In this document: piece by piece, positions 22,822 to 31,352 of the stretch
How the letters are laid out: each line of letters begins with the position of its first letter
How positions within the stretch are numbered: position 1 is the stretch's first letter
DNA from: PALSA-607 sp963737705
GTDB taxonomy: Bacteria > Actinomycetota > Actinomycetes > Acidothermales > Acidothermaceae
Reading direction: 5' to 3'
NCBI GenBank assembly: GCA_963737705.1
Contig: CAVTTP010000006.1
Location: 620,001-684,000, forward strand
Length of the DNA stretch: 64,000 bases
The notes under the pieces: generated by a model
Database searches by the model: none
Told to the model about the DNA's origin: nothing
The model's input: the letters and a program-made list of their open reading frames with translations, nothing else
Program-made: the position numbers and the translations under genes

Positions 22822-24909
22822 TCAGCGACCGAACAGGCCGCGCTTCTTCTTCTGCTGTGCAGCGCTGGCGGCGGTCGGCCGCGGTGGCGCAGCCGGTGTG
22901 CTCGGACCCTGGCTGGGCGCCGGTCGGGGAGCGCTAGGAGCGGGGTCATCCTCGAATCCGAGGCTGGACAACTCGCGCAGCAGCGAGGCGGTGTCAGCGA
23001 GGTCACGCTGTGCGAACGGCTGGAACGCCGACTCGTAGTCGGGCTCGGGCGCTTCTACCGACGCGTCTTCACCGTGCTGCAGCTCACCGTCGTGCTGCAA
23101 CGTCTCAGAACCCGTGCGGCTGAAGTCGGACAGCATGGCGTTGGCGGATGCGAGCTGCGCCGGGTCCTGTGACGGCGCAGATGCTTGCGCCATCATCTGG
23201 TTCACCGCAGCAATGCGAGTGGCCTCGGCCTCGGTGGCTTCCCGTTGCTGCCGCTCCGCAGCTTCGGCCGCAATGTCTGCTGCCAGTTGCGCAGCGGAGA
23301 ACTGCTGGCGTGCTTCGTACTCTGCGCGCAACTGCTCCTCGTCGAGCGGTGGCGGCTCGGGCGTGCCGAAGTATTCGACGTTGACGCGTTCGGCCTCTGC
23401 CCGACTGGCTTCCTCGGCGGCAAGAAGCTCAGCTTCCTGCGCAGCGAGCATTTGTGCCTCCTGCGCAGCACGCAGTTCGGCTTCTTGGGCTGCGAGCTCT
23501 GCTCCTTGCGCGGCGAACTGCTCTGCTTCTTGGGCAGCGAGCTGCTCTGCTTCTTGGGCAGCGAGCTGCTGGGCCTCCTGGATCGCGAGCTGCTCTGCCT
23601 CGTAGCGAGCAGCTTCCTGCAAAGCGAACTGCTCGGCTTCGAGGCGTGCAGCCTCCTCGGCAGCGAGGCGTTCTGCTTCGAGGCGTTCGGCCTCAACGCG
23701 CTCGGCTTCGAGGCGTTCGGCTTCGAGGCGTTCTGCTTCGATGCGTTCGGCCTCAACGCGCTCGGCTTCGAGGCGTTCGGCTTCGATGCGCTCAGCTTCG
23801 AGGCGTTCGGCCTCAATGCGTTCGGCTTCGATGCGTTCGGCTTCGAGGCGCTCGGCTTCGATGCGCTCGGCTTCGAGGCGTTCGGCTTCAAGGCGTTCTG
23901 CTTCGAGGCGCTCTGCTTCGAGGCGTTCTGCTTCGAGGCGTTCGGCTTCGAGCGCGCTCGGCTTCGAGGCGTTCGGCTTCGAGGCGCTCAGCTTCGAGGC
24001 GTTCGGCTTCGAGGCGCTCTGCTTCGAGGCGTTCTGCTTCGAGGCGCTCTGCTTCGAGGCGCTCTGCTTCGAGGCGCTCTGCTTCGAGGCGCTCTGCTTC
24101 GAGGCGCTCTGCTTCGAGGCGCTCTGCTTCGAGGCGTTCGGCCTCAACGCGTTCGGCTTCGAGGCGTTCGGCTTCGAGGCGTTCGGCTTCGAGGCGTTCG
24201 GCTTCGAGGCGTTCGGCTTCGAGGCGCTCTGCTTCGAGGCGCTCGGCTTCAGCCGCTCGGCTTCGAGCCGCTCAGCTTCGAGGCGCTCGGCTTCGAGGCG
24301 CTCGGCCTCAACGCGCTCAGCTTCGAGCCGCTCAGCTTCGAGTCGCTCTGCTTCGAGGCGCTCGGCCTCAACGCGCTCAGCTTCGAGCCGCTCAGCTTCC
24401 AGGCGCTCAGCTTCGAGCCGCTCTGCCTCGAGTCGCTCGGCTTCGAGTCGCTCGGCTTCGAGTCGCTCGGCTTCGAGGCGTGCAGCCTCCTCGGCAGCGA
24501 GGCGTTCTGCTTCAACCCGTGCTGCCTCTTCGGCGGCGATGCGGGCCGCTTCTTCGGCGGCGACTCGTTCTGCTTCGAGGCGCTCAGCTTCAACCCTGGC
24601 CGCTTCTTCGGCAGCAAGACGGGCCGCTTCTTCGGCGGCGAGACGTTCTGCTTCGAGACGTTCCGCTTCGAGGCGCGCGGCTTCCTCCGCGGCCATCCTG
24701 GTGGCTTCTTCGGCGGCTAGACGTGCGGCTTCTTCGGCGGCGACGCGTTCGGCTTCGAGGCGTTCAGCTTCGACTCGTGCTGCTTCTTCGGCGGCGAGCC
24801 GGGCTGCTTCTTCGGCGGCGACTCGTTCTGCTTCGAGGCGCTCGGCTTCGACTCGTGCGGCCTCTTCGGCAGCGGCACGCGCGGCCTCTTCGGCGGCGAG
24901 CCGTTGCAC
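22822..24909 (-). CDS. 3' part of the giant coiled-coil gene (frame continues from 24717-26393 after a 1-nt deletion)
   Basis: In-frame part of 695 codons, almost certainly the second half of the DUF4388 gene upstream rather than an independent gene. Residues 1-190 are AAEEAARxEAERLEAER repeats, then a long run of EAERL pentads. About 100 residues of frame-shifted SASKQNASKPN follow (24249 down to 23951), caused by a 14-nt unit (24246-24259) and a 16-nt unit (23945-23960). The EAERL frame then resumes, followed by a Gln/Glu/Ala coiled coil and an acidic region. The tail is Pro-rich and ends QKKKRGLFGR. The ATG at 24909 lacks a ribosome site. A continuous charged helix or coiled coil is predicted. 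Confidence 0.6.
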   Translation of the reverse strand: MQRLAAEEAARAAAEEAARVEAERLEAERVAAEEAARLAAEEAARVEAERLEAERVAAEEAARLAAEEATRMAAEEAARLEAERLEAERLAAEEAARLAAEEAARVEAERLEAERVAAEEAARIAAEEAARVEAERLAAEEAARLEAERLEAERLEAERLEAERLEAERLEAERLEAERVEAERLEAERLEAERLEAERVEAERLEAERLEAERLEAERLKPSASKQSASKPNASKPNASKPNASKPNASKPNALRPNASKQSASKQSASKQSASKQSASKQSASKQSASKQNASKQSASKPNASKLSASKPNASKPSALEAERLEAERLEAERLEAERLEAERLEAERIEAERLEAERIEAERIEAERLEAERIEAERLEAERVEAERIEAERLEAERLEAERVEAERLEAERLAAEEAARLEAEQFALQEAARYEAEQLAIQEAQQLAAQEAEQLAAQEAEQFAAQGAELAAQEAELRAAQEAQMLAAQEAELLAAEEASRAEAERVNVEYFGTPEPPPLDEEQLRAEYEARQQFSAAQLAADIAAEAAERQQREATEAEATRIAAVNQMMAQASAPSQDPAQLASANAMLSDFSRTGSETLQHDGELQHGEDASVEAPEPDYESAFQPFAQRDLADTASLLRELSSLGFEDDPAPSAPRPAPSQGPSTPAAPPRPTAASAAQQKKKRGLFGR
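23665..24480. repeat. 15-bp coding repeat array (EAERL pentads)
   Basis: More than 50 tandem units of a 15-bp sequence; on the + strand GCTTCGAGGCGCTCG and close variants. Read on the minus strand it gives EAERL. The unit contains no stop in any frame, so long open frames exist on both strands (for example + strand 23185-24720, 23454-25325 and 23741-25180); these are artefacts. One 14-nt unit and one 16-nt unit interrupt the periodicity. Confidence 0.9.
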
Positions 24910-26393
24910 TTCCAGCCGGCGTTCTGCTTCGAGGCGTTCTGCTTCGAGGCGTTCTGCCTCAAGCGTTCGGCCTCGATGCGTTCGGCTTCGGCTCGTGCTG
25001 CTTCTTCGGCGGCGACGCGCTCAGCCTCAACGCGTGCGGCTTCCTCGGCGGCGATTTGCTCAGTTTCGAGACGCGCGGCCTCGTCAGCGTGCTCACTTTC
25101 GCGGCGCGAACTCTCAGCGCGCGCAGCTTCGCGGCGCGCTTCGAGGTCGACGACTTGGGCGATGTGGCCGGCCTTGCTAGTGCGCTTGGTGGCGTTGTGC
25201 TGAGCCTCGGCCTCGGCGTGCGCGGCAGCGAGCTCCGCGGCGGCAGCCTTTCTGATCCGATCCCGGCGGAGCTGGTCCTCGCTGGGCACAGCCGACGTGG
25301 CGACGGCCTTCGGAGCGGCGCGTAGGCGGATCTCGTCGGGCACATGGAATGGGTCGACGAACGAAGGCCCGGAATCCGTGCGGGGTCCGAGCGCTTTGGT
25401 CAATGCCTCGGAGACCTCCGCCAACGACGACATTCCCGTCGCCTCTCGGGGCTCTGGGCCATTCCATTCGTGCTGCTCGTCGGCGACGGCCGGCGAATCA
25501 GCGACTGGTTCGCGCCCGCTCAACGCGAAGGCTGCCGCGAGGGCTGCCGTCCTTGAGAAGTTGTCGCGCGTCGGCTCGTCGGTCTGCTCGTCCGCGAGCT
25601 GGTCGTCGTCCGACGCCTCGTCGTCATCAGAGGTCTCGTCGTCGGCGCCCTCGTCGTCGTCGTACACGGGTGCGCCGTCCGGCCCGATGTCTTCTTCGAC
25701 GTCGACCAGACCGGCCTCAACGAGTACGCGCACGACGGCGCCGGCCTCGAACATGGTGAACCCGCACTCGCGCGCGAGATCGGCGATGCTGCGTTCGCCG
25801 TCGATCTTGCACAGCAGCGACCACGTGTCGGAGTCGAGCGTGATGTGGGCTTCGCCGCCGTGGGCAGCCAGCATCGGCACCGCGTTGGGCCCGTGGACTG
25901 CGTCGACAATCTCTTCCCACGTCGACTTGCGGACGCGGACCTGGTCGAGCAACTGGTTCAAGGGAGTCGGCGGTGCGACGTCTTCGCGGGTCTTTTCACC
26001 CTTCCGGAAACGCCAGCGACCCGACGTCCAGGCAAGTAGGTCAGTCAAGCCGTCGCGGACCTGCTCCTGCACGAAAGCCTCGACCACGTCTTGTTCGACG
26101 AAGCCGAGGTGCACGAGCAGTTCGCCCAGGCGCCAGCCCTGAAGTTCAGTGCGCTGCGCCTCGAGCGCCTCGGCCAAGTTTTCCGGGACGAGGGCATTGC
26201 TCGAGATCAGGCGAGCGCCGAGTTGCGGGCGCTGGCCAGGTACCGAAACCGCGTAGACCAACCCAGCCTTGAGGTAGATAAGAGCCTCACTGCCGGCGTC
26301 GTCGACGACATGGAGACAGCCAGTGGCCTGCTCGTCCGCGAGGCTACTGAGGGCAACTTCAATGGGGGTGGTCGTGAGTTCGCCTTTGAGCAC
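24717..26393 (-). CDS. DUF4388 (PATAN)-domain protein with coiled-coil region, 5' part, frameshifted
   Basis: First part of a gene that would extend to 22822. GTG 26393 is chosen because GGGAGG (26405-26400) lies 6 nt upstream; the protein starts VLKGELTTTPIEVALSSL, a typical DUF4388 beginning. DUF4388 spans about residues 1-135 (GCLHVVDDAG, LIYLKAGLVYAV), then a winged-helix-like segment (ERSIADLARECGFT), a very acidic stretch, and an EAAR/EAER coiled coil. At 24956-24969 the 15-nt unit is 14 nt long, shifting the frame into RQNASKQNASKQN and ending at 24717. If the shift is an error, the full protein is about 1,190 residues. DUF4388 occurs in proteins linked to polarity, motility and signalling; function here is unknown. 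Confidence 0.7.
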   Translation of the reverse strand: MLKGELTTTPIEVALSSLADEQATGCLHVVDDAGSEALIYLKAGLVYAVSVPGQRPQLGARLISSNALVPENLAEALEAQRTELQGWRLGELLVHLGFVEQDVVEAFVQEQVRDGLTDLLAWTSGRWRFRKGEKTREDVAPPTPLNQLLDQVRVRKSTWEEIVDAVHGPNAVPMLAAHGGEAHITLDSDTWSLLCKIDGERSIADLARECGFTMFEAGAVVRVLVEAGLVDVEEDIGPDGAPVYDDDEGADDETSDDDEASDDDQLADEQTDEPTRDNFSRTAALAAAFALSGREPVADSPAVADEQHEWNGPEPREATGMSSLAEVSEALTKALGPRTDSGPSFVDPFHVPDEIRLRAAPKAVATSAVPSEDQLRRDRIRKAAAAELAAAHAEAEAQHNATKRTSKAGHIAQVVDLEARREAARAESSRRESEHADEAARLETEQIAAEEAARVEAERVAAEEAARAEAERIEAERLRQNASKQNASKQNAGWKCNGSPPKRPRVPLPKRPHESKPSASKQNESPPKKQPGSPPKKQHESKLNASKPNASPPKKPHV

Positions 26394-26738
26394 GGGCGAC
26401 CTCCCACCTTGGAACGGCTGTTGCGCTGACGCAAATGGACGCAAGGGTGCCGATGAACCCTGCATCGTTGCCATCGGCAACTGGGGCGGGGGCATTGAGC
26501 CATCCGGTCGAACATCCAGGCGTATTTGCCGTCTCGGAGCGTATGGATTCGTGCCAGCTCGTCCCTTGGCATGGCACCATGGGCGACGTCACTCCAAATG
26601 CCTCGCGGCATTACGCCATTCGGGCTAACTCAAAGGGCTAACCGAATGGGCCTGTCGGCGAGGTGCATGCTTGGCAGAAGTAGCGCCGCAACGAGCCACC
26701 GCATACGAGCCACCGCACACGAGCCACGGAGGCACCAC
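26394..26738. promoter_or_regulatory. Divergent regulatory region between the coiled-coil gene and rsiG
   Basis: 345 bp with no gene. GGGCTAAC occurs twice (26622-26629 and 26635-26642, period 13), flanked by CATTCGG and CCGAATG arms, making a composite direct and inverted repeat. Three CGAGCCAC-type repeats (about 26694-26728) precede the rsiG ribosome site GGAGG (26728-26732). Confidence 0.45.
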
Positions 26739-27302
26739 GTGTCCGACGACCGCAGTGACGCACCCAGCGGTCACCGCCGCATTGATCGGGTGCTCTCCGA
26801 GGGTTACCTCGATGGACTCGCCGGCTTGCCGCTGTCCGAGGTTCGCGAGCTGCGCGACCAGGCCGAGCAGGAGGAAGCAGATCTCTCTTATCTGCGGCGG
26901 ATGCTTCAGGGCAGGGTCGACATCATCAACGCCGAGCTTGCCAGGCGCCGCGGTGACACCGGCGATGGCAGCAGCATCATCGACCAGCTGCCGCGCATCC
27001 TCGCCGACGAGCGCTCACCGGCGCGAGGCCTAGGCCGACACACGGTCATCGAGCCCTCGCGGGTCGACGAGCACCGCAGGTTGGTCGAGCGGCTGGTCGG
27101 CGACTCGGATCTGTCGGCCCTGGCCGGCCGCACCGCGGAGCAGCTTGAAGAGACGCTCGAGCGTTTCGGTGACCAGGAACGGCAAATCTCAGAGCAACGC
27201 CACGCCGTCCAGATCGTCATGGACGCCGCCGCGCACGAGATCACCCGCCGTTACCGCGACGGTGAGGCCGATGTGTCGGCGCTGCTGCCGAGCGAGAACT
27301 GA
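26739..27302 (+). CDS. rsiG: RsiG-like c-di-GMP-dependent anti-sigma factor (aerial mycelium formation protein)
   Basis: A 187-residue, mostly helical protein. It has both copies of the RsiG c-di-GMP motif E(X)3S(X)2R(X)3Q(X)3D: E46-S50-R53-Q57-D61 and E147-S151-R154-Q158-D162. In Streptomyces, RsiG loaded with c-di-GMP holds the sporulation sigma factor WhiG inactive. Finding both motifs intact argues for genuine c-di-GMP binding. GTG 26739 has GGAGG 6 nt upstream. No whiG-like sigma gene is in the window, so the partner must be elsewhere. A GGDEF-EAL gene lies at 49.3-51.5 kb. Identification rests on the motifs and known family description. Confidence 0.85.
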   Translation: MSDDRSDAPSGHRRIDRVLSEGYLDGLAGLPLSEVRELRDQAEQEEADLSYLRRMLQGRVDIINAELARRRGDTGDGSSIIDQLPRILADERSPARGLGRHTVIEPSRVDEHRRLVERLVGDSDLSALAGRTAEQLEETLERFGDQERQISEQRHAVQIVMDAAAHEITRRYRDGEADVSALLPSEN

Positions 27303-27306
27303 CCCG

Positions 27307-29001
27307 TCACCCCGCAGGGCAGGTAGCTCCAACCGCCGGCAGCGTCAGGTTGATCAGGTAGCTGTTCACGTCGTTGGTGACGCACGTCGTCTTGGGGTAG
27401 GCGGTGTGCCCGTCGCCCTGCCAGACCAGTAGCCGGCCGGATCCGAGCAGCGCGGCGAGGTGTTGCGCACCCGAGATGGGCGTCGCGGGATCGCCTGTCG
27501 TGCCGATGACCAGGATCGGCGCCGCACCCTTGTTCGCGACGGTGATCGGCTGGTCGGGCGGGGCTTTCCACAAACTGCAAAAGCCGAGGCTGGACGCCGC
27601 GGAGCCGCCGAATATCGGATTGGTCGCCCGCCATTGGGGTTGGAGCTCCCGCGCCTGCGCGACCGTTGGCCGGTCGGTCGTGTCAGAACAGCCAATCGTG
27701 GCGTTCGCATCTTCCAGATTCGTGTACGTGCCATCGGTGTCGCGCTCGTTGTACTCGTCGTCCAGCGACAGGATCCCGGACGCATCACCCTTGTTCGCGT
27801 CGACGAGAGCGGTGATCAGGTCGGGCCAATCGGTCTCGTCATAGAGCGCTGAGATCACACCTAGTAGCACTGCGCCGTCGTCCGCCGTCCGTTTGTCCTT
27901 GGCGTCACCGCTGGCAATCGGATGAGCTGCGGCCTTGGCCATCAGGTTGAGCACGTATTGCTGAGGGTCGGATCCGAGCTTGCAGCTGGCGCCCTTCGCG
28001 GTACAGCTCGCCGCAAAGTGGCTGAATGCCAGCTGGAATCCAGCCGACTGCGTCTTGTCCTGATCTATGGGCGAGATCGTCGGGTCAACGGCGCCGTCCA
28101 GGACCAGGGCGCGGACCTTGTCCGGATACGCCGACGCGTACTCGGCTCCGATCAACGTGCCGTAGGAGTAACCGAGATAGGTCAGCTTCGAGTCACCGAG
28201 CTTCGCACGCAGCGCTTCCATGTCGCGTGCGGTTTCGGCTGTCGAGTAGTAGGTCAAATCGGAGCCGTAGGCGGTGTAGCAACCCTGCGCCACTTTGGTC
28301 GCGTCGGCGATCTCCTCCTGCCACTGCGCGTCGGTCATCGGGTCGGCAGGCAGATTGAGTTCGGCGTCCTTCTCCTTGTCGCTGATGCACTCGATCGGAC
28401 TGCTCAGGCCGATACCACGCGGGTCGAAACCGACGATGTCGAACCTGTCGAGAATCGCCTCTGGCAGTTCATCGAGTGCGGCGTCGAGCGAATACTCGAT
28501 GCCCGAGCCGCCCGGACCGCCTGGGTTGATGACGAGCGAGCCGATGCGGTTTTTTTGGCTAGCGGACCGAATTCGCAGAACGGTGATGCTGATCTTCTTG
28601 CTGGTGACGTCGGCCCAATTGAGCGGCACCTGCATCGTGGCCCTGGCATAGGAGAACTTGTGTTTGGTCGGACCGACTGCCTTGGCGAGTGGCTTCGTGA
28701 TGTCGGTCCAGACGAGATTGCTCGCAAAGGCACCCGGATCGCTGCGGCCATCGTTTGGTGAGCTAGCAATTGCGCTCGCCGAACTAGCAGGTGCAGCGAG
28801 GCTCGATGACGCTGCCGACGCAGGGCCCGACGACGCGGCGGGGGGTGGTGAGGCGGAGGCCGGTGAACCGATCACTGCCGGGATTGAGGGGGCCGGGCCG
28901 CTACTGACGCTGTTCGAGGTGCATGCACTGAGCGAGGCGAGTGCGACGCAGAGGGCGCTGACCGCGGTCGTGGCTGCCCGGCGGTGGTGGCGATGCGACA
29001 A
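27307..29001 (-). CDS. Lipoprotein alpha/beta hydrolase, TAP (tripeptidyl aminopeptidase)-like
   Basis: A 564-residue exported hydrolase. The signal peptide ends in lipobox LSAC, then comes a Ser/Ala/Pro linker to about residue 85. The alpha/beta-hydrolase core has oxyanion motif INPGGPGGSG, nucleophile elbow GYSYGTLIGAEYA, and the C-terminal TAP-like domain with GTTGDPATPISGAQ (acid) and GDGHTAYPKTTCV (His). Homologues cleave N-terminal tripeptides or hydrolyse esters outside the cell. TTG 29001 gives the shortest signal peptide; ATG 29085 is possible. Convergent with rsiG, 4 bp apart. Confidence 0.82.
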   Translation of the reverse strand: MSHRHHRRAATTAVSALCVALASLSACTSNSVSSGPAPSIPAVIGSPASASPPPAASSGPASAASSSLAAPASSASAIASSPNDGRSDPGAFASNLVWTDITKPLAKAVGPTKHKFSYARATMQVPLNWADVTSKKISITVLRIRSASQKNRIGSLVINPGGPGGSGIEYSLDAALDELPEAILDRFDIVGFDPRGIGLSSPIECISDKEKDAELNLPADPMTDAQWQEEIADATKVAQGCYTAYGSDLTYYSTAETARDMEALRAKLGDSKLTYLGYSYGTLIGAEYASAYPDKVRALVLDGAVDPTISPIDQDKTQSAGFQLAFSHFAASCTAKGASCKLGSDPQQYVLNLMAKAAAHPIASGDAKDKRTADDGAVLLGVISALYDETDWPDLITALVDANKGDASGILSLDDEYNERDTDGTYTNLEDANATIGCSDTTDRPTVAQARELQPQWRATNPIFGGSAASSLGFCSLWKAPPDQPITVANKGAAPILVIGTTGDPATPISGAQHLAALLGSGRLLVWQGDGHTAYPKTTCVTNDVNSYLINLTLPAVGATCPAG

Positions 29002-29104
29002 GGTTGGACCCGTTTCGACGGTGGCGCGGGATTGGCTGGTCGGCTGCCGGGGAGGAGGAGCGTCTCCCAGGCTAACGGCCGACATCGATATTGGGAGCCC
29101 GCGT

Positions 29105-29134
29105 GCTAGCGCGGCGCTTGCAATAGCTAGCGCG
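29105..29134 (+). promoter_or_regulatory. GCTAGCGCG direct repeats, 21-bp period, upstream of XRE gene
   Basis: GCTAGCGCG occurs at 29105-29113 and 29126-29134, two helical turns apart and just ahead of the XRE-regulator ATG (29153). The core GCTAGC is itself palindromic. Candidate autoregulatory operator or divergent promoter element for the hydrolase gene. Confidence 0.4.
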
Positions 29135-29152
29135 CCGAGTGAAACTGGGCAC

Positions 29153-29743
29153 ATGGCACAGAACTTCGACCTCGGTGAGTTCATCCGTGAGCAGCGGCGC
29201 ACGGCGCAGATCTCGGTCCGACAGCTGGCGAAGCTGGCGGGCGTCTCCAACCCCTACCTGAGTCAGATCGAGCGTGGGCTGCGTCGGCCGAGCGCCGAGA
29301 TCATGCAGCAGATCGCCAAGGGTCTGCGGATTTCCGCCGAGGCGTTGTACGTCCAGGCGGGCATTCTCGATGAGCGCGTCGTCGGTGGCGTCGTCATCGA
29401 CGCGATCATCGCCGACCCGACGATTACCGAGCGCCAGAAGCAGGTGATGGTCGAGGTGTACGACTCATTCCGGAAGGAGAACATGAGGCGCGACGCAGAC
29501 GAGGCCGCCGCGAATCGTGCTCAGGCGGCCAGCGCCTCGGCGTCGGGCAGCATTGAGCTCGATGACGCGGCGCGGCGCGATTCTTCGCAGGCCAGCTCGG
29601 TGCCTGGTCACGAACACCCTGCGCCCAGCCACAACACGTCCGGGCATCCCGGTTCCACGAAAAGCGTCACCGCGCCGTCGGCGCGAGTTACCCCGTTGCG
29701 CACCACGATGTCGCGCTCGACGTCGCCGAGGAGATCCCGATGA
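29153..29743 (+). CDS. XRE-family (Cro/CI-type) transcriptional regulator
   Basis: A 196-residue regulator. The N-terminal HTH is ISVRQLAKLAGVSNPYLSQIERGLRRPS, residues about 20-47, followed by a helical region (ERQKQVMVEVYDSFRKEN) and a long disordered Ser/Pro/His tail. It matches the regulator that sits directly upstream of hbhA in mycobacteria. Its last 4 bp overlap the start of the HBHA-like gene (ATGA at 29740-29743). Confidence 0.85.
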   Translation: MAQNFDLGEFIREQRRTAQISVRQLAKLAGVSNPYLSQIERGLRRPSAEIMQQIAKGLRISAEALYVQAGILDERVVGGVVIDAIIADPTITERQKQVMVEVYDSFRKENMRRDADEAAANRAQAASASASGSIELDDAARRDSSQASSVPGHEHPAPSHNTSGHPGSTKSVTAPSARVTPLRTTMSRSTSPRRSR

Positions 29744-30372
29744 GCCGCACAGACGACCTGCTGAACAGTGTTCAGAAAGCGGTTGGCGAAGGTCCGTTAC
29801 AGCTGCTCGTCGGCGTAGGCGACCTGGTGACGGAGAAGCTGCGCGAGTTGCCCGACGCAGTCACGACCTGGCAGGAAGAGAACCGCGACTTTCCCATGCG
29901 CGCGGCGGGTGTGTTGATCGGGTCGGCGTTCCGCGCGAATCTCAAGGTTGGCGAACTGTACGACGAACTCACCCGACGCGGTCAGGACGTCATGACCAAG
30001 ATGCGTGGCGAAGATGTCGTCGCTGAAGAGGACGAGCCGTTCGTTCACGAGCCATTTATGCCCGAGCCAGTTCGACGACTGCCTCCGAAGGCTGCTGCTA
30101 CAAAGAGCGCGAAGAAGCCAGCACGAAACGCGTCCGCGAATGCTGCGACCAAGAAGGCTGCGACCGAAGAAGGCTGCGACGAAGAAGGCTGCGACCAAGA
30201 AGGCTGCGACCAAGAAGGCAGCGGCCAACAGGGCGGCTCCGACGAAGACGGCCGCAGCCAAGGTCGGCGGCAAGAAAACGACGTCTGCCTAAGGCAGTGG
30301 GCTGAGGAGACGCCACGGTCGCTGCCGAGCTGCGAATGTGCGTTTCGTAGGGTGGACGTATGGGTGACATGA
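29740..30372 (+). CDS. HBHA-like protein with Lys/Ala-rich tail, frameshifted in the tail
   Basis: The N-terminal 115 residues form a helical domain (LLNSVQKAVGEGPLQLLVGVGD, YDELTRRGQDVMTKMRGED) like mycobacterial heparin-binding haemagglutinin. A basic tail of KKAAT repeats follows. In the 15-bp repeat GCGACCAAGAAGGCT, an extra G at about 30166 turns KKAATKK into EEGCDEEGCDQEG, and the frame runs on to 30372, into the next gene. Without that base the protein would continue KKAATKKAATKKAAAN and stop at 30292 (about 183 residues, ending GGKKTTSA). The corrected form resembles HBHA or histone-H1-like tails that bind heparin or DNA. Confidence 0.7.
   Translation: MSRTDDLLNSVQKAVGEGPLQLLVGVGDLVTEKLRELPDAVTTWQEENRDFPMRAAGVLIGSAFRANLKVGELYDELTRRGQDVMTKMRGEDVVAEEDEPFVHEPFMPEPVRRLPPKAAATKSAKKPARNASANAATKKAATEEGCDEEGCDQEGCDQEGSGQQGGSDEDGRSQGRRQENDVCLRQWAEETPRSLPSCECAFRRVDVWVT
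30140..30230. repeat. 15-bp KKAAT-coding repeats with 1-nt insertion
   Basis: Five or so units of GCGACCAAGAAGGCT, the second carrying an extra G at position 30166. The natural frame is recovered after removing it. Confidence 0.7.
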
Positions 30373-31319
30373 CGTACCGCCAGCTTGGTGATTCCGGATT
30401 GACCGTGTCGACCGTCGGCCTTGGTTGCAATCAAATCGGGCGCCGACTCGACCTCGAGGGCACTCGTGCGGTCGTCGACGCCGCCCTTGACGCCGGGATC
30501 ACGTTCTTCGACGCGGCGGACATCTACGGCAGTGCGCCTGGCGAGTGTGAGGACCTTCTGGGTCAGGCGCTCGAGGGTCGTCGTGACCGCATCGTCCTTG
30601 CCACCAAGTTCGGCATGCCGGCGGGCGGGATGACATTGCCGGCGCACGAAGCTCGTGGGTCGCGCCGGTACATCAGGGCTTCGATTGAAGGATCACTGCG
30701 GCGCTTGCGCACCGACTACATCGACCTTTATCAGCTGCATCGGCCTGACGAGCTGACCCCGATAGAGGAAACCCTTGCTGCTCTGGACGAACTGGTGCAC
30801 GAAGGCAAGGTTCGCTATATCGGTTCATCACAATTCGACGGCTGGCAAGTCATCGACGCCGACTGGGCTGCGCGTGCAAACGGCGGTACGCGCTTTGTCA
30901 GCACGCAGAACCAGTACAACCTGCTCGAACGCAGCGCCGAGAACGAACTCCTGCCTGCCGCAGAACACGCTGGCGTCGGCTTCATTCCGTTCTATCCGCT
31001 GGCGCGCGGCTTGCTCACCGGCAAGTACACGCGCGGGCAGGCGGCGCCCGAAGGCACTCGGCTTGCTGGGGATGCCGAACTCCTGGAGCGAGCCAAGTGG
31101 GACGTGATCGAAGGCTTGCAGAAGTTTGCGGCCGCACGCGACCTCGGCATGCTTGAGGTCGCGATCGGGGGGCTCGCGGCTCAGCCCGGCGTGAGCACGA
31201 TCATCGTTGGCGCCACGAAACCTGAGCAGGTGCTGGCGAACGCACAAGCGGTCGGATGGGAGCCGGCGTCCGTCGATCTAATCGAGCTCGACGCCATCAC
31301 GGGAGTCGCGCGCCGCTAG
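30360..31319 (+). CDS. Aldo/keto reductase
   Basis: A 319-residue NADPH-dependent (alpha/beta)8-barrel oxidoreductase. The catalytic tetrad is visible: Asp and Tyr in FDAADIYGSAP, Lys in LATKFGMP and His in YQLHRPDE. The C-terminal cofactor loop STIIVGATKPEQVLAN is typical of AKR. ATG 30360 overlaps the shifted end of the HBHA-like frame but is 67 nt after its corrected stop. ATG 30369 is also possible. Substrate unknown. Confidence 0.88.
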   Translation: MGDMTYRQLGDSGLTVSTVGLGCNQIGRRLDLEGTRAVVDAALDAGITFFDAADIYGSAPGECEDLLGQALEGRRDRIVLATKFGMPAGGMTLPAHEARGSRRYIRASIEGSLRRLRTDYIDLYQLHRPDELTPIEETLAALDELVHEGKVRYIGSSQFDGWQVIDADWAARANGGTRFVSTQNQYNLLERSAENELLPAAEHAGVGFIPFYPLARGLLTGKYTRGQAAPEGTRLAGDAELLERAKWDVIEGLQKFAAARDLGMLEVAIGGLAAQPGVSTIIVGATKPEQVLANAQAVGWEPASVDLIELDAITGVARR

Positions 31320-31352
31320 TGAAGGCCTCGCGCCGCGCCCGCAGGCAGTACC

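Noticed and set aside
23185..25325. Long + strand ORFs of about 480-620 codons across the coiled-coil gene
   Set aside because: They arise because the 15-bp unit has no stop in any frame. The composition is absurd for protein (RRSASRRSAS, GFEAFGFEAF), there is no ribosome site, and the minus-strand gene explains the region.
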